A stretch of 64,000 nucleotides of DNA from Yamagishiella unicocca (GCA_003116995.1 BDSL01000027.1:806001-870000), one strand, 5' to 3'; counted from the first letter of the stretch, positions 41,301-53,508 are shown. The notes: generated from the letters alone by a model not told the origin. Program-made: numbers and translations.

Positions 41301-41664
41301 GAACCGCAAGCCGTGGTTGTTGCCGGCCTCCTGAAAGTACTACCCTACCAGACCGCGCCGTAACCGACAACTGTCACGCCAACCGTAATGACCGCAGGTC
41401 ATCCGAGATAAGCTGGTCGGGAAGCGGCCGCAGGCCAGTACGAGCGGCCCCGCGGGGGGCGCGGCGTCCGGTGGGTCGACCGGGGGTCGACCGGGAGGGA
41501 CCAGCCAGCCGGCGGCGACGGCGGCGGCGGTCCCGCGTGGCTCGTCCACGTCGTACCTTGGTTTCCTGGCCGCCACTTCATTGGTGTGCGGGGCGGGCGC
41601 CTTCGTGTACGTGCGGTACCGGCAAGCGGCGGTTGGTGGCGGCAGTGGGGGTGGTTGCAAGTAG
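38324..41664 (+). CDS. START/VASt-like lipid-domain protein with C-terminal membrane anchor (model incomplete)
   Basis: Supported exons: 38324-38371, 38923-39088, 39718-39809, 40037-40108, 40532-40662, then about 41008-41274 and 41398-41664. Exons 1-5 join in phase: MKEIEIETIVDDCTAQ, AADAAIRAFHSKINHDPDAK, KFVMLMKLPAMLKKFIG, VPVVEKQRLEWEPDRTSFKL, FPGANKFTTSGFLTVTSRPD, VEGLMGTEAVASIGIFLDFC. This block resembles VASt/StAR-type lipid-transfer domains (an EKQR motif and an amphipathic last helix), but the match is tentative. The end of the protein has LEDIIVDCLRQIQSSTSETA, a coiled RSLRNLEELFRNMDDNM, and a hydrophobic segment SYLGFLAATSLVCGAGAFVY close to the C-terminus, suggesting a tail anchor. 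The junction between 40662 (phase 2) and 41008 needs a bridging exon near 40862 whose donor was not found; alternatively translation stops at the TGA at 40663-40665. Confidence 0.6.
40400..40505 (+). repeat. Dispersed repeat family 1, copy in an intron
   Basis: CAGCAGCGCCTCTGCTCCGT through GGACCGCCATCTTCACCGCC to GGATTTGCGGATTCTC; lies in intron 4 of the VASt-like gene. Confidence 0.8.
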
Positions 41665-41992
41665 TGGGCGCAATGGGTGTTTTGCGTGGTGACGTGTCCC
41701 CCCCGGACGTGGATTTGCGGATTCTCCTATAATCCCCCCCCCCCGGCATACACACACGAAGTGGGCGGGGGGGGGCAATTGGTTCTGTTAGCGTTGCTAC
41801 TCCGCACGGTGTGTAGGGTGCAAGCTCCCTTGCTCTTAGGGGACAGCGACCCGCATTCGTGATGGCGGTGATGATGGTGGTGGTGGTGGTGATGGTGGCG
41901 GTGGTGGTGGGCATAACGACCGGTTACATGGCACGGGTATAATAGCCGGGAGAGAGGGGGACGGCGCAGCAACCAGGCAGCCGTGTGTGTCG

Positions 41993-42185
41993 CCTTACAA
42001 CCAGAGGTGGGGGGCCTTACAACCAGAGGTGGGGGGCCTTACAACCAGAGGTGGGGGGCCTTACAACCAGAGGTGGGGGGCCTTACAACCAGAGGTGGGG
42101 GGCCTTACAACCAGAGGTGGGGGGCCTTACAACCAGAGGTGGGGGGCCTTACAACCAGAGGTGGGGGGCCTTACAACCAGAGGCA
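41993..42185. repeat. 22-base minisatellite, nine units, with a TGTAA in each unit
   Basis: TTACAACCAGAGG recurs at 41994 and every 22 bases to 42170. On the minus strand every unit contains TGTAA. Overlapping frames in all three phases are consequences of the repeat. Confidence 0.92.
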
Positions 42186-42446
42186 GCGAGCCCCGTAGGC
42201 AGTGGCGGGGTATGAGGGGAAACCCGTAGGTCGGCAATGGCGGGGACAAGACGGGGCGAGTTGGTGACGGTGCGCATTGGTGCGGTAGGAGGCAGGGCCC
42301 CTGCAGTGGCCACGAGGGCCGGGAGACTTTGTGTCAGTGACCGGGGCTGCCAGGGTGTCCTTGGCACGGTGTGGTGAAACTTCACTCGGAGGTCGGGGCA
42401 GCGCAAATAGCTTTCGGGACGAGGGGGGCTTCAGGCGTTTAGGGTT

Positions 42447-42451
42447 TTACA
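42447..42451 (-). terminator. Possible TGTAA polyadenylation signal for the OPR-RAP gene
   Basis: First TTACA on the + strand after the OPR-RAP stop at 43632 that was noticed, about 1.2 kb into the 3' flank; the nine-unit array lies just beyond it. Confidence 0.25.
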
Positions 42452-43389
42452 GTTTTAGGGGCGGCACACCTGACTCGTACAGTGTACTCGGCCTTGCATT
42501 GCGTTCGTGGAAATGAGCTGCCGAGCTGCGTTTCCTTTCTTTCTTCCTTTCTTTCTTTTTTCTTCCTTGTATATGTCGTTGTCGTTGATCTTTGCTTTTC
42601 CATGTGGGGAGATTGGAAAGACTGCACCGGTGATCGGTCTGGAGGCCTAACTCGACGAGTAAGTGGGCTGGGGATGGTCATTTATCGCTGACCGATGTTG
42701 ATGGTGGTTCACACTTCCGAGCACGTCACTGATCATTGCTGCGGAAGGTTGCTGTTGCTGTACAAGTACGAGGCAGGTGCGAGTTAGGGAATGGCGAGAC
42801 GAGACGAAACTTTAGTAGCCCACAGCAGCTGCTGAGAGCGCGCTAGTGACAGGTGTTGGATGGAGCGGCAGGAAGGCAGATGCATAGCTGCTGGTGCTGG
42901 TGTTGAGGAGGGGGCTAGTGGGCAGCTGGTGCTGGTGCTGGTGCTGCGGAGGAGGGGATGGTCGCCCGGTGCTTAAATGTGTTTTATCCGGGCTGGGAGC
43001 TGCATTTTTGGGCGGGCGGATATTTTTGTGGCAATTTTGGGGTGGCGGCCGTCCAGGCTGGAAGGGGAGGCACGTCGTGGTGTGTGGTTCAGTGTCCGCC
43101 ACTGCGCCCTCAATCCACCCGTTCAGGTGTCCGTCCGTACGTCACATCCACGGTATCAGTCCTGGAACGGAGGCGGAACAGCGACGCGTCCGCCCAGCCA
43201 GCACCACCGCATCACCGCCACCATTGATCACCATCCGCCCACCCAACAAACAAACGAAATCCGAACGAAATGTCAAGAATCACTGGAAGCTCCTGAGGCT
43301 ACGAAGCGGCCAAGGCCAAACACCGGCGATTGAGCGGCTGCAAAGACAGCCGCCGGCCCTAGGCGATTATTTCCCGAATTCCGAAGCCG

Positions 43390-43510
43390 CTGACACCGCC
43401 ACTGAGCACTGACACCTCCACTGACACCGCCACCACTGACACCACCTCCACTGACACCACCACCACTGACACCACCGCCACTGACACCACCACCACTGAC
43501 ACCACCGACA
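43390..43510. repeat. CACTGACACC-type satellite
   Basis: Alternating CCACTGACACCACC, CCACTGACACCGCC and CTCCACTGACACC units downstream of the OPR-RAP stop codon. Confidence 0.75.
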
Positions 43511-43631
43511 CCTCCATTCCTCCAGCTGCACCCCTGCCTGACAAGGCTTCCTCCCCTGCATGAGTTCTAGGGTTTTAACCTCGCCCCGTGCGGTTTTAAC
43601 CACGCGGCGCTCCGCCAGCAGCCGGCGCCGC

Positions 43632-46600
43632 TCACTGGCTCGGCGGCGGCGGCGGCACGGTCTTGGCCAGCAGCTTCGCCAGCAGCTGGCGCCGCTCCTC
43701 GTCACTCCGCATTTGCACCACCCAGGTGTGTGTACGCACCGTCAGCACATTTGCAGGGCCGCCAAAGCGGCGCGCTAGCATGTGGTCTCGGAGCGCGGTG
43801 GACCCGTCATGGTGCTCGGGGCGGTTGCGCATGAAGTGCCAGGGGCCGTCCACTTCAACCGCCACGGTGTACGACGTCGCTGACGGCGCCGCCTGGCGCT
43901 GCTGCCTGGGCGGTTGGTGGTTGTGGTGGTTGGGTTCGGTTGATTCAGACGGCGATGCCGACCCCGACTTGGTGGGCGGGTTGGACCGCAGCCGCGACCC
44001 GGGCGGCGAGGGGGGCGCGTCGTCGTCATTGTCGTCCCCGACCCGCGCGTCGCTCGATGGTGCGAGCCCCAAGGGGCTCTCGCCGCTGTCCCCGCTGGCG
44101 CCGCTGCCGCGGCTGTTGGTATCTGCCTCTGCTGCTTCCGAGGCCGCGGCTTGGCCCCCGGGCGGACGCTCCCGCGCCAGCTCCACCACGATATCAACCG
44201 ACATCAGCTCCGGCTCCAGCAGCACCTCAGCTTCGACGGACAGGATGGAGGGGAAGGCGCCGCTGGAGGCCATGTCCTGGAGGGCGGGCGGGCGCGTGGG
44301 GAGGGCGGGGTATGCGAAGAGACCCGTGGGTCGGCACTGAAAAGGAGGGGTGGAGGGCGGGGGCAGGGCCCGGGGTGTGCGGTGTGTATGGGAAGATGGG
44401 GTCCAGGGAGGGGTCGTTCGCGCGGGGGTTTCGGGGCGGAGGCGGGTGGCACTGCTGGAGCCTCACACCTTTCACGATGGGCATATGATGACACTCTGGA
44501 GTGTTAGCAAATATTTCGCGTTAAATAGTTTTTACAATTGGAAACGTTGTTTTAAGAGTTCGCGCGCCTTAGGCCCACTGAAAGCCAGCGTGGAATTTTC
44601 CGGGCTTCCCGGCGTGCAGAAGTCTTTTCCGCGCGGAACAACCCGGATCCCCGCAGGCCGTGCCCCTACCTGGAGCATCTCCACCACTTTCCGCTGCACC
44701 AGCAGAGACGAGCTCCTGGCGGCCACCAAGATGCGGTTGGACCGCACCTCCTGAACCAGCCCCTCGATGCCCATGGGCGGAGTCAGGTCGTACTCCTCGC
44801 CCGTAAGGCCCAGCGCGCGGCTCTCTTGGTGGTACTGCAGCAGCTACAGGGAGGGAGGGGGGAAGGGAAGGGACGGAGGGACAGGGTTGGAGGATCCGGG
44901 AGAGGGGCTGTGGTGCGGGTTGCAGCTTTTAAGTCCAGGTTTCCTCACATTGGTTTCAGACGTCAAACCAGGATACCGGTCTACTATACTAGGGTCAGGC
45001 AAGTTTACGGAAGATCCCACATCCGCGCCTAGAAAGCAAGGCTCTCGCCTGCCTGCCTTTCTGCCAGCCAGCCAGGGACCCACCTGACTCAAGTCGTCCA
45101 TTAATACCGCCGGAGTTCCAAACCTGGGCACCGCCGCCGCCGCCGCAGCAGCAGCACCACCGGCACCATCGCCAGCAGATGTCGTCGCCATCGCCGCCGA
45201 CCAGGCGGTGGTGCCGTACCGATTGATGCAGGCCACCAGCAGCTTGACGAGGGGCTGGTGGCGAGGCTCCGAAACCATGCCCAGCACCATGAGGGCCCAC
45301 AGGATGTTGTGAGCCATGAGCCGGTGCTGATCGGCCTGGGCGTACGAGGGCGTACGGCACGAGGGTGTACGGCGCGTACGACACACGTGGGATGTATGTT
45401 GCGGACGGACAGGAGGAGTGGACTTCGCACACATGACACGTAATCGGTTTTGCGTGCTTCGGAGGAGGAGGTGTGCGCCGAGGTTTCCATTTGGGCGGCA
45501 CGTTTTCCGTTCAAGAGGACGAAGCCTTTGTGCCTGCTGATGTTTCTGGGACCGAACTTACGCGCGACACGCGACACGCGGCACCGCTAAATAAATACAC
45601 ACACGCATACACGCACAGGCACACACGCATACACGCGCACGCACACACGCACACATGCTAAAAAAGGGTTTAGTCTGGTATGGGAGAGTGCTTCGGCGGT
45701 CTTTCCGTTAGGGCAGGTTAGCTGCCCTTGGCCAACGCCAGGCCCGGTCAGATATGATGTAATACACATGCACACACGCACACACACGCACATACACACA
45801 CATGCACGCACACACGCACGCACACAGACAGACACACACACACACACACACGCGCACAGCATCTATAAAACACACATCACGCACACGCACACACGCACAC
45901 GCACACGCACACATCACGCGCCACGCACCCTCAACTTGGGCACGCAGGCGTCCATGAAGGCGTCCAGCAGCGGCGGCCGGTAGTTGAGGTGCGCGCACGC
46001 CCGAACCACCAGCGCGACGTCGGCTGAGGAGGCCGCCGGCCCCAGCTGCAGCAGCCTGCACATCACCGCGTCCACCACGCGCTCGTCCAGGTGACGCAGT
46101 GTGCCCATCGAGAAGAGCAGGTTGCTGCAGGTCTGGGGAGTCGCGGTGCGCAGCATCTCGCACAAGACCGGGGGCTGCTGCGGGGGCTGCTGCGGCGGCT
46201 CTGCTGCAGCAGCAGCTGCTGATGGTGGCGCCATCAGGGCCTCCTGTTGCTGGTGGTGGTGGTCGGAGCGGTGGTCTGGGGGGCCACACACGGTCAGCGC
46301 CAGCTTGTTGAAGACACGGGCATCGTAAAAGTCCTTCCGGGCCATGCCGTACAGCGTGTTGGACCATTCCTGGGAGGCAAGGGGGAGTGGGGGGAGAGGC
46401 TGTGTCAGAAGAGGGGGGAGAATGTGTGTTATGTGTGTTTTTCTTTGTGGGTGGGTTGTGTGGACGGATGTGGGTGAGTGGATGGATTTGGGTGTGGATG
46501 GGTTAGGCAGCCAGCCAGCCCCTGGGGTTTTGTTTTTATCTCGCGGTGGCTCCGAAACCCGCTCACTTGGGAAACGGCACGCTTGTGGTAGTCAGTGCTC

Positions 46601-49600
46601 GCTATGAAGTCGGCTGTGGTCTCAAGCAGCGGCCTGCGAGGGAGGTGGGCAGGAGGGGCCGGGGAGAGGGAGGGGGAAGGGGCCGGCTGGGTTAGTGCGT
46701 GGTCTGTACGGCATGTTGCAGCGGCCTAGCCGATAGTGAGTCCAGTGTCAACATGCAGGGCAGCACCAGGGCGGGACAGACCTCCCTGGAGCGGCGCCAC
46801 GTGCTTGGGAGCAGCTTCCGGGCGATGAACGGTGCACCGTAAGGCCCTTCAAGGACTTCGCCCGCCGTAGGGCCATATTGCCATATCGCCATTGCAACGG
46901 CAACGACGCGCCTCCTTGCCTCACTCGCATCGCCCCACCCCCCATGAGTTAGGCAACCGTCAACCGTCTTGTTCACTCACTACTTTCGCTTTCGTAGCGC
47001 CATACTTGGCTACAGTCAACGTTGCCTATCACTACGACTCAGCAGCGCCTCCGCTCCGTCTCCTTGCCGCGCCTCTCCGCTGGACCACCGCCTCCGCTCC
47101 GTCTACTTGCCTCCCATCTGTTCTGGACCGCCATCTTCACCGCCCTCGGTTTGTCGGCCGTGGATTCGCGGATTCTCTTTAAACCCCCCGAGTACCGTAC
47201 ACGGGTTTTCCTTGCAACCCCCTCCGAGTCCCGACCCAGCCCTTGCACTCCAGGCTTTAAGATCTAAGATCTTAACCTAAGATCTAAGATATCTTTTGGG
47301 CGGGAAGATCTAGAGGGACCTACTGGCAGGGCAGGTCCATCTTGCTGGACGCCCAGATCAGATTGCTGACCTCCTGAGGGGTGAAGCCATGCAGCCTGCG
47401 GCGAGCAGCCTCCAGGACCAGCCGGTCCAGGAAGGGTGCGGGGGACTGTACGGCGGCCTGCGCAGAGCCAGCGCCAGGGGGTGGCATAAAACCCAGGGCG
47501 GGGGAGAGGGTCAAGCCGCAAGGAATAGGGGACAGGGGACAGGAAGGCAGGCGGCGCCAAATTGGGGCGGGGGGGCGTATAAAAACCATTTTACGCAACG
47601 GGACAGGACAGTTGGGGGGGTAGGGTCAGGGGCAGGAGGCGAGAGGGGCGCGGGTGCGGGGGGAGGAGTGGCCTGATCTGATCTGACCTGACCTGATACA
47701 GCCAGTTTGCTGTTTTTTTACTGCACTTAAAGGTAAGCCCTAGCCTTAACCCTGGCATGCTGCGGTCGTACAACGTCCCGCATCCCGACACCCGGCAACC
47801 GAGGGGAATGGCCCATGCGCGTTCCGAAACCATACCCTCCCGCGTTCCGAAACCATACCCTCCCGCGTTCCGAAACCATACCCTCTCGCCCCTCCACCTG
47901 ACGGGCCCCCGCTCCCCCCCTCGTAGCTCGTTACGAGGGCCCCCCTGGCCTCCGGGTTTTCCTCTCACAGCCCTCCCTCCCCCCCTCTTGGCCCCCTCAC
48001 CAGGGTGCGCTTGTCCAGATCCAGAAGCGCGCAGCCGTACACGATGTTACTAATGTTTTGCGGCATCAGCCTCTCAATCTCGCCGTACAGCTCGCGACCG
48101 AAGGCTGCCAGCGCCCGACCATCCTGCGTGGCACAGCCAACGAAACGCACGATGGCGCTGCTTGAAGCCCAACTTGGGCCCAACTTGCCCAAGCCCAACT
48201 GGGGCCCAAGCCCAACTTGAGGCAATTGGTTATTTGGGACGTGGGGAAGGGGGATTTTCATTTTCCTGTCTTCCCATCTCCCGTATCCCATCTTCCCACC
48301 TCCCACCTCTCCCTTACACCCCGCCCCGGGGGTTACACAAAAGAACCGGTAACGTGACGGGGGAAATGTAGCGTGTGCATAGCCCGCGGGGGCGGGGGGG
48401 GGATGGGCTTCCCCAACCAAACCCACCCACCCGGATTCGCAGCTGACCAGCCGCCCAAAAGATGTTTGACATCCCCTGCTGGTTGACCTCGCGTGCGTTA
48501 CTCTGCAGCATGGCCACCAGCGCGGGCAGCAGCCGCGGCCGCGCGCGTGCCACCACCGCCGCCGCCGCTGCGCGCACCGCGTCCGGACCCCCCCGCCGGC
48601 CGCCGCCGCCGCCGCCGCCGGCGACCGCCCCACGGGCCACTTGCTGCGCCCGTCCCAGCGACCACAGCGTCAGCGTCGCCCAGTAGTCCGACTTGGTGTA
48701 CGGCAAGCCCGGCCGTACGGCATCCGCGAACCGGTCCACGATCGCCAGCGTCGAATCTCCCCAGAGGCCCGACCGGACGCTCGTCCAGAGCAGCTTGCCC
48801 AACATGTGCGGGTCCAGGCTGCTGCCGTACACTCCCTGTTTGCGTGTTTGGTGTGTTTGGAAGGGGGATGTGGGGGCCGGGGAAAGCTCGTAGGACTAGA
48901 AAGCCGAGTAGGAAACCGTTTTTTGAACACACGTGTGAAAGGCGGGGAGGGGGTTAGTGTCGTTGCCTCGAGATTGATAGCGGTGTGCAGGCGAAGGGGG
49001 AGGCGAGCACTGCCCGGGTTTTTGGCGTGCCGGTGCACGACACCAGCCGGCTCTGACCCTGGCTGAGGCAGCTGCCGTCAGCCACTTGCTCGCGTCACTG
49101 AGCACCGTCACACATACGCACATGCATCCCAAAACCCTCCAACCCTCCAACCCCTCCACCCCTCCACCCCTCCACCCCTCCACCCCTCCGACCCTCCAAC
49201 CCGCCAACCCTTACCTTGATATGGGGCAGCAGCAGCCGGTCCAGCCGAGCCACCACCTCGCCGCTGTCGCCGACGGCGCCGCGCCCGCGGGTTTGCTGTT
49301 TGGGTGGTGGGTATCAGCACGCAGGCAGCAAGGGGTGTGGTGGGGATCTCCACGACCGAATTCTTAACCTCCTCCCCCCCCACCACGTCGCGTGAAAAGG
49401 TTTTTACAACTCCCCCCCCCCACACACACACACGACCACCAGCAACTCCTCCAACAGAGAGCTAAAACATCACGGGAACGCAGTACGACACCGATGCTTT
49501 CGGAGCATCTCTTGCTTCCGGAGATATAAGGCCGTGCGCGATGCGCCAGGACTACGAAGTGCACCCCTCCACCCCCCTGGTTCCCCGCCCCCCCCCCCCA

Positions 49601-50500
49601 AACAAAATGTCACCCACTCACGTTCCAATTCTCCAGCAAGCTTACTAGCTGGTGGGGATACGGCGGCTCCAAGCCGCGTTCCATTGCCGCCAGCGCCTCA
49701 GAGATGGAGCCGTATCGGTGCACGTTGAACTGGTGCTCCGGGCTGTCGTACGAGGACCGCTGCGCGGGCGGGGATCGCTGCTCGTTCTGCCTCCGGCCAG
49801 GCCGCGTGCCCCAGCTGTCTTTCCGCGCTGGTTCAAACTGCGGGACGTCCTCATGCTCGAGATCCAGTGCTCGTCGCATAGCGCTAGACGATGACGCCCA
49901 GGCGGAACTTCCCCGCATCGGCGAGACGGAGACGCCGGTCGGGAGCTCTTGCGGCCCTGCCGCCCGCATACCGGCTTCCGTTCCACTATTTGCGTTGGAT
50001 AAATTCGCCGCGGCAGCTGCAGAAGCTTCGGCCTTCGGCGATGCCGCTGCCACAACCGACGGCAACGACGCGGCCCCTGGACGGCGTGTCCGTACGGAGA
50101 GGGACAATAATTGAACGACGTTATCGGCTTTAAGGAAACTAGCCCTCTTGCGGCTCCGTCGTTCCTTGACCGCGGCAGCGCCGACGCCGATGTCGCCGTC
50201 GCCGCCGTCGCCGTCGATGACTTCATTGCGGCGCTTCTTGCTACTCCCGCCAATGTTCGCTGGTTTGATCGCGATGCTGGCACTACCCAAGGATCGTGCG
50301 CTCAGAGACCATGCCGGGATGATGCACCCGAACTCGGTCGGCTGCGGAGCTCCGGCTGTTGATAGCAAACCGGGGCCTCTGTGACCTGAAGCCTGCAGCA
50401 AAAGCGCTTGTAGCTGTGTGATCGGGTTGTGCTGTGATAGCTGGCGTACCGGTCCAGCCTCCCCTATTCGGAACAGCCATTGCAGTGTGGCGCGCCGCAT
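43632..50500 (-). CDS. Octotricopeptide-repeat (OPR) protein with C-terminal RAP domain
   Basis: Ten exons on the minus strand: 50500-49622, 49295-49215, 48835-48431, 48123-48001, 47457-47324, 46633-46567, 46369-45929, 45335-45084, 44843-44670 and 44276-43632; every phase agrees, 1066 residues. The N-terminus MRRATLQWLFRIGEAGPVRQ looks like an organelle transit peptide, followed by ~220 low-complexity residues and a helical block before Y-P-HQLVSLLENWN. OPR-type helical motifs follow: VNQQGMSNIFWAAGQLRI, MPQNISNIVYGCALLDLDKR, TPQEVSNLIWASSKMDLPCQ, WSNTLYGMARKDFYDARVFN, TPQTCSNLLFSMGTLRHLDE, ADVALVVRACAHLNYRPPLL, AHNILWALMVLGMVSEPRHQ. The RAP domain (YTVAVEVDGPWHFMRN, ALRDHMLARRFGG, then VLTVRTHTWVVQ) ends the protein. 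OPR proteins bind specific organelle RNAs and control processing, stability or translation; the RAP domain is often linked to rRNA or mRNA processing. Target RNA unknown. Confidence 0.93.
45590..45922. repeat. CA/CACG microsatellites in OPR-RAP intron 7
   Basis: Two (CA)n/(CACGCA)n tracts at about 45597-45658 and 45766-45920. On the minus strand the second begins at the exon 7 donor GTGCGT. Confidence 0.85.
47030..47190 (+). repeat. Dispersed repeat family 1, longest copy
   Basis: Full-length-looking copy in OPR-RAP intron 5 with an internal duplication of CCGCCTCCGCTCCGTCT; ends GGATTCGCGGATTCTC followed by a C run. Confidence 0.8.
49128..49214 (-). repeat. GGAGGGGTT-type repeat at the donor of OPR-RAP exon 2
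   Basis: On the minus strand, G-rich 8-9 base units (GGGTTGGA, GGGGTGGA) start directly after the GTAAGG donor. Confidence 0.75.
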
Positions 50501-53194
50501 TTAAAGCGAAAGTCTACTATTACTTATGAGGCCATATGCATACTTGCTGGCTCTTGCAGAAGAAAGGCTTTCTGTCGTACACGCCAACGATGTTGTCAGT
50601 AGGTTAGTGGAAAGCAGCTCCCGCCCGTAAGCAACGTCCTTTCCCTTATTGGGTAAACACCAGCATGCATCATATAGCCGTATTCTGCCCACAAGTGGTG
50701 GTTAAGGGGAAACTCCCGCAAGCTTCATCCCTCCCAGCTACCACTTCGAAGGGGCTGCTAGCAGGCTGAGAGGAGGCGGGTAACGGAAGCCATCGATACA
50801 GTGCCCCGGATTGAAATCCTACCCTTTCCCGTTGTGCAACCACCCTTTGCGCATTTGTTTACTCTCTCTCTCGAGATAATGAGCTTCCAGACTTACATAC
50901 GACTGCATGTAGCGCGTCAAAGCAGCACTCCGGCGTCCTGGGTTGGCAGCGCCCCTACCACCCCCCGGGAATCACCAGGACGAAATGCGGAGGTACGGCT
51001 CACGCCTCTGATTGCGGGTCGACCGTCGCGAGATGAAGTGCGCCCCAGCGTGCTTGCATTGGCACTGGACGTTCTGGGCGGACTTGTCCCTAGCACCCGT
51101 GATTTAAAAAACGCTTTGTCCAGGCTGGACTGGCTGTAGCATTCATGACCCAGACGCGATCGTGCTAGATCGTCGCAGGTATCGGCGGCTCGGTCTGTCG
51201 CCTACAAACGGCACCGCACCGTCACATGTACCGTACTGTACGGTACCTCCGGAACCGTGACAAAAATATACAACCGGAACCCCCGGTGGTCAACGCTTCT
51301 CAACAAAATGATACACCCAAGCCATCGCACCGGTCAGGGAAGTTGACCTGGGGCGGAATATGGCTTTCGAAACCAAAAACTTATAAAGGTCGCCTTCAAC
51401 ACCCTAGCAAGAGATCCATCGCATCAGGTCCAGCGCTTGATCTTGATGCTTGCGAACCCTCAAATGCATTCGTGCTGTCGAGACCAAATATGCACGCTTG
51501 CAGACCAACACCAATATCAAGAAACGACATTTTAAGGGCCCCCCACGACCCCTCCTGTTTAAGCTTGCAGCGCCAGACACAGCCCAAAAACGGCGACAAT
51601 TAGTTTCTTCTCACTAGCTCTGTGATAGGACCGGTCACTTAGTCCCACCAAAAAACCCTAAAACCCGCAACAACCTTTAGCGCTGTCGCTGAAGCATATG
51701 ATTCCGGCGCGTCTTGATCGGCACCCCACCCGTCACTGTAATATAAAGGGCGCGGCAATGCATATTGTCAATACGAGCCGACTGTCAGGTCACCCGCCCA
51801 CCCACCGAGCGCGAAACTGTATGTATTGTGTTCATTCCTCCGCGGCGACATGGCCGTACATATAACCGCGCAAAACTGTACGGCAAATGGGGTCCAGGAC
51901 CTAATCGACGTCCGCCCTCGGACCTCATCCTCCGGGCAGGAGACACCGCACTTGTTTTGCTCTCTCTCGCTCGCCGCCAGACGCCGGCCAAGATACCTCT
52001 CAAATCCCACAGAGACGGTTGTAGATTGTAGGACAGCAAGAGCTCAAAGCGCCCGACCTTGTCGCGTCGCCTGGCACCGCACAATGTCTGCAGACAAATA
52101 AATCGCACCCTCCAAACGTGTGGCAACAGCCGCCACACGGACTGGAGCGGGACGACACCGCTCTCAGCACCCCCTCTCACCACCCCGGCTGGCTCCAGGA
52201 CTGGCACCGACCGCCGGGGGCGCGATCATCAGCGCAGGCCCTAGGACTGCGGCCCGCCGTCATGTACGACAAGGTACGACTCGAGACGCCAAATGTAGGC
52301 GACATTAAGCACGCCAAACGCTGCGCCGCAGCTCTCTCTCTCCCCATGCCCAAAGGGACGCCATCCTGTAATACTACTTCTCACAAAGCCGCACCGGGAG
52401 GATGCACCAGTCAAGAGCTTACGGATCATGACTTAATAAGCCGGGCGAGAAGATTCAGCGGGGCGGAGGCACAGTGGCCAACTAGGCCCAGCGGCTTGCT
52501 CCGCGGGCTGCCGTCACCACCGAGGGGTAACCAAACTCCCCTCTTTCTAAAGCAAGCGCACCGCGGCCCTACCTACCTCTACTCCTCTCTCCTCGCCCCC
52601 GCTCAACTCCGCTACAATTGTTGTAGCTGCAGCAGCATGCGCGCGCAGCAGCCTGCCCCTCTCGTCCCGCTCACCGAGTAGGGGCACAACCGCGCACAAC
52701 GTTAAAAGGGCGCGACGAACAGCGGCAAAGTAAGGCCCTCACCGCTTAAAAAAGATAAAAACCCAACACAGGAATCGGCACCGGCACCGTGCGAATCGAG
52801 ATCGAGCGGCAAGGCGACATGACCGCCATTGCCAGGCGCCCTAGCGACCACCAAAAACTGCAACGCCTCCTCCCGCCCCGCCCAAATTACTCAAAAGCAC
52901 TCTATTATCCGGCACAATAACAAGCATGCAGCACCTTCGCCGGGCCGATGAATAGCAAATGAAAGCCGGACATCTGGAGACCCGCCAGGAAATCGCAGAC
53001 TTGAATGCCGGTTGATAGTTGATCAACCAGCTGTGCCACATATCGCACCCGTCAACTGCTGCATCATTGCGCCTCGCCATCGCGCCGAACCTCCTGACGG
53101 CTGCTGTGCGACGGACCCTACACACCAAGCCTCACTTGCCGCCATACTCGACCACTTCTCATTTTCCGAAACGCCAAGACCCTCGCAAGAAGCC
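50501..53194. other. Region without a supported gene
   Basis: Includes the upstream flank of the OPR-RAP gene and the 3' flank of the J-domain gene. A + strand frame at 50879-51139 (MSFQTYIRLHVARQ..) and a minus frame at 51785-52207 have no recognisable domain. The GC content is lower than in the genes around. Confidence 0.4.
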
Positions 53195-53477
53195 TCACTT
53201 GCCGCCGGCGCTGCGCGCGCTCCAGTGCGACACCCTGATTGCGGCCTTGCGGCGCAGCCCCGTCAGCTGGTGGGACACGGTCTCCCTTGTGGCGCTGTCG
53301 GCGGAGAAGCCACGGCGGGCCTGCTGACGCTGGTGCGGGGGGGCCTTCTCATAGGGGTTGGAAAAGGGCTCCGGGTCGGGCTCGTGCTGCAACTGATCGG
53401 CGCTGTCCTCCGCCGCCGCGGACTCCGCACCCGCCGCCGCCGACGGCTGTTGCTGCTGCTGCGGCGGCTGCTGTTGT

Positions 53478-53508
<31 letters not shown>

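Larger units (their letters stand above)
41665..43631. other. Convergent intergenic region with satellites
   Basis: Between the convergent membrane-anchored-protein and OPR genes. Contains an ATG/GTG triplet satellite (41868-41912), the 22-base array at 41993-42185, TTTC/CTTT tracts near 42535-42570, and a CACTGACACCACC satellite at 43390-43510. No exon found. Confidence 0.45.

Noticed and set aside
41983..42229. Three overlapping + strand frames of 71-80 codons with repeated PYNQRWGALQ-type sequence
   Set aside because: All arise from the 22-base minisatellite, which is open in every phase; no start context or conserved sequence.
50879..51139. Small + strand frame starting MSFQTYIRLHVARQ upstream of the OPR-RAP gene
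   Set aside because: No domain, transit peptide or splice partners could be supported.
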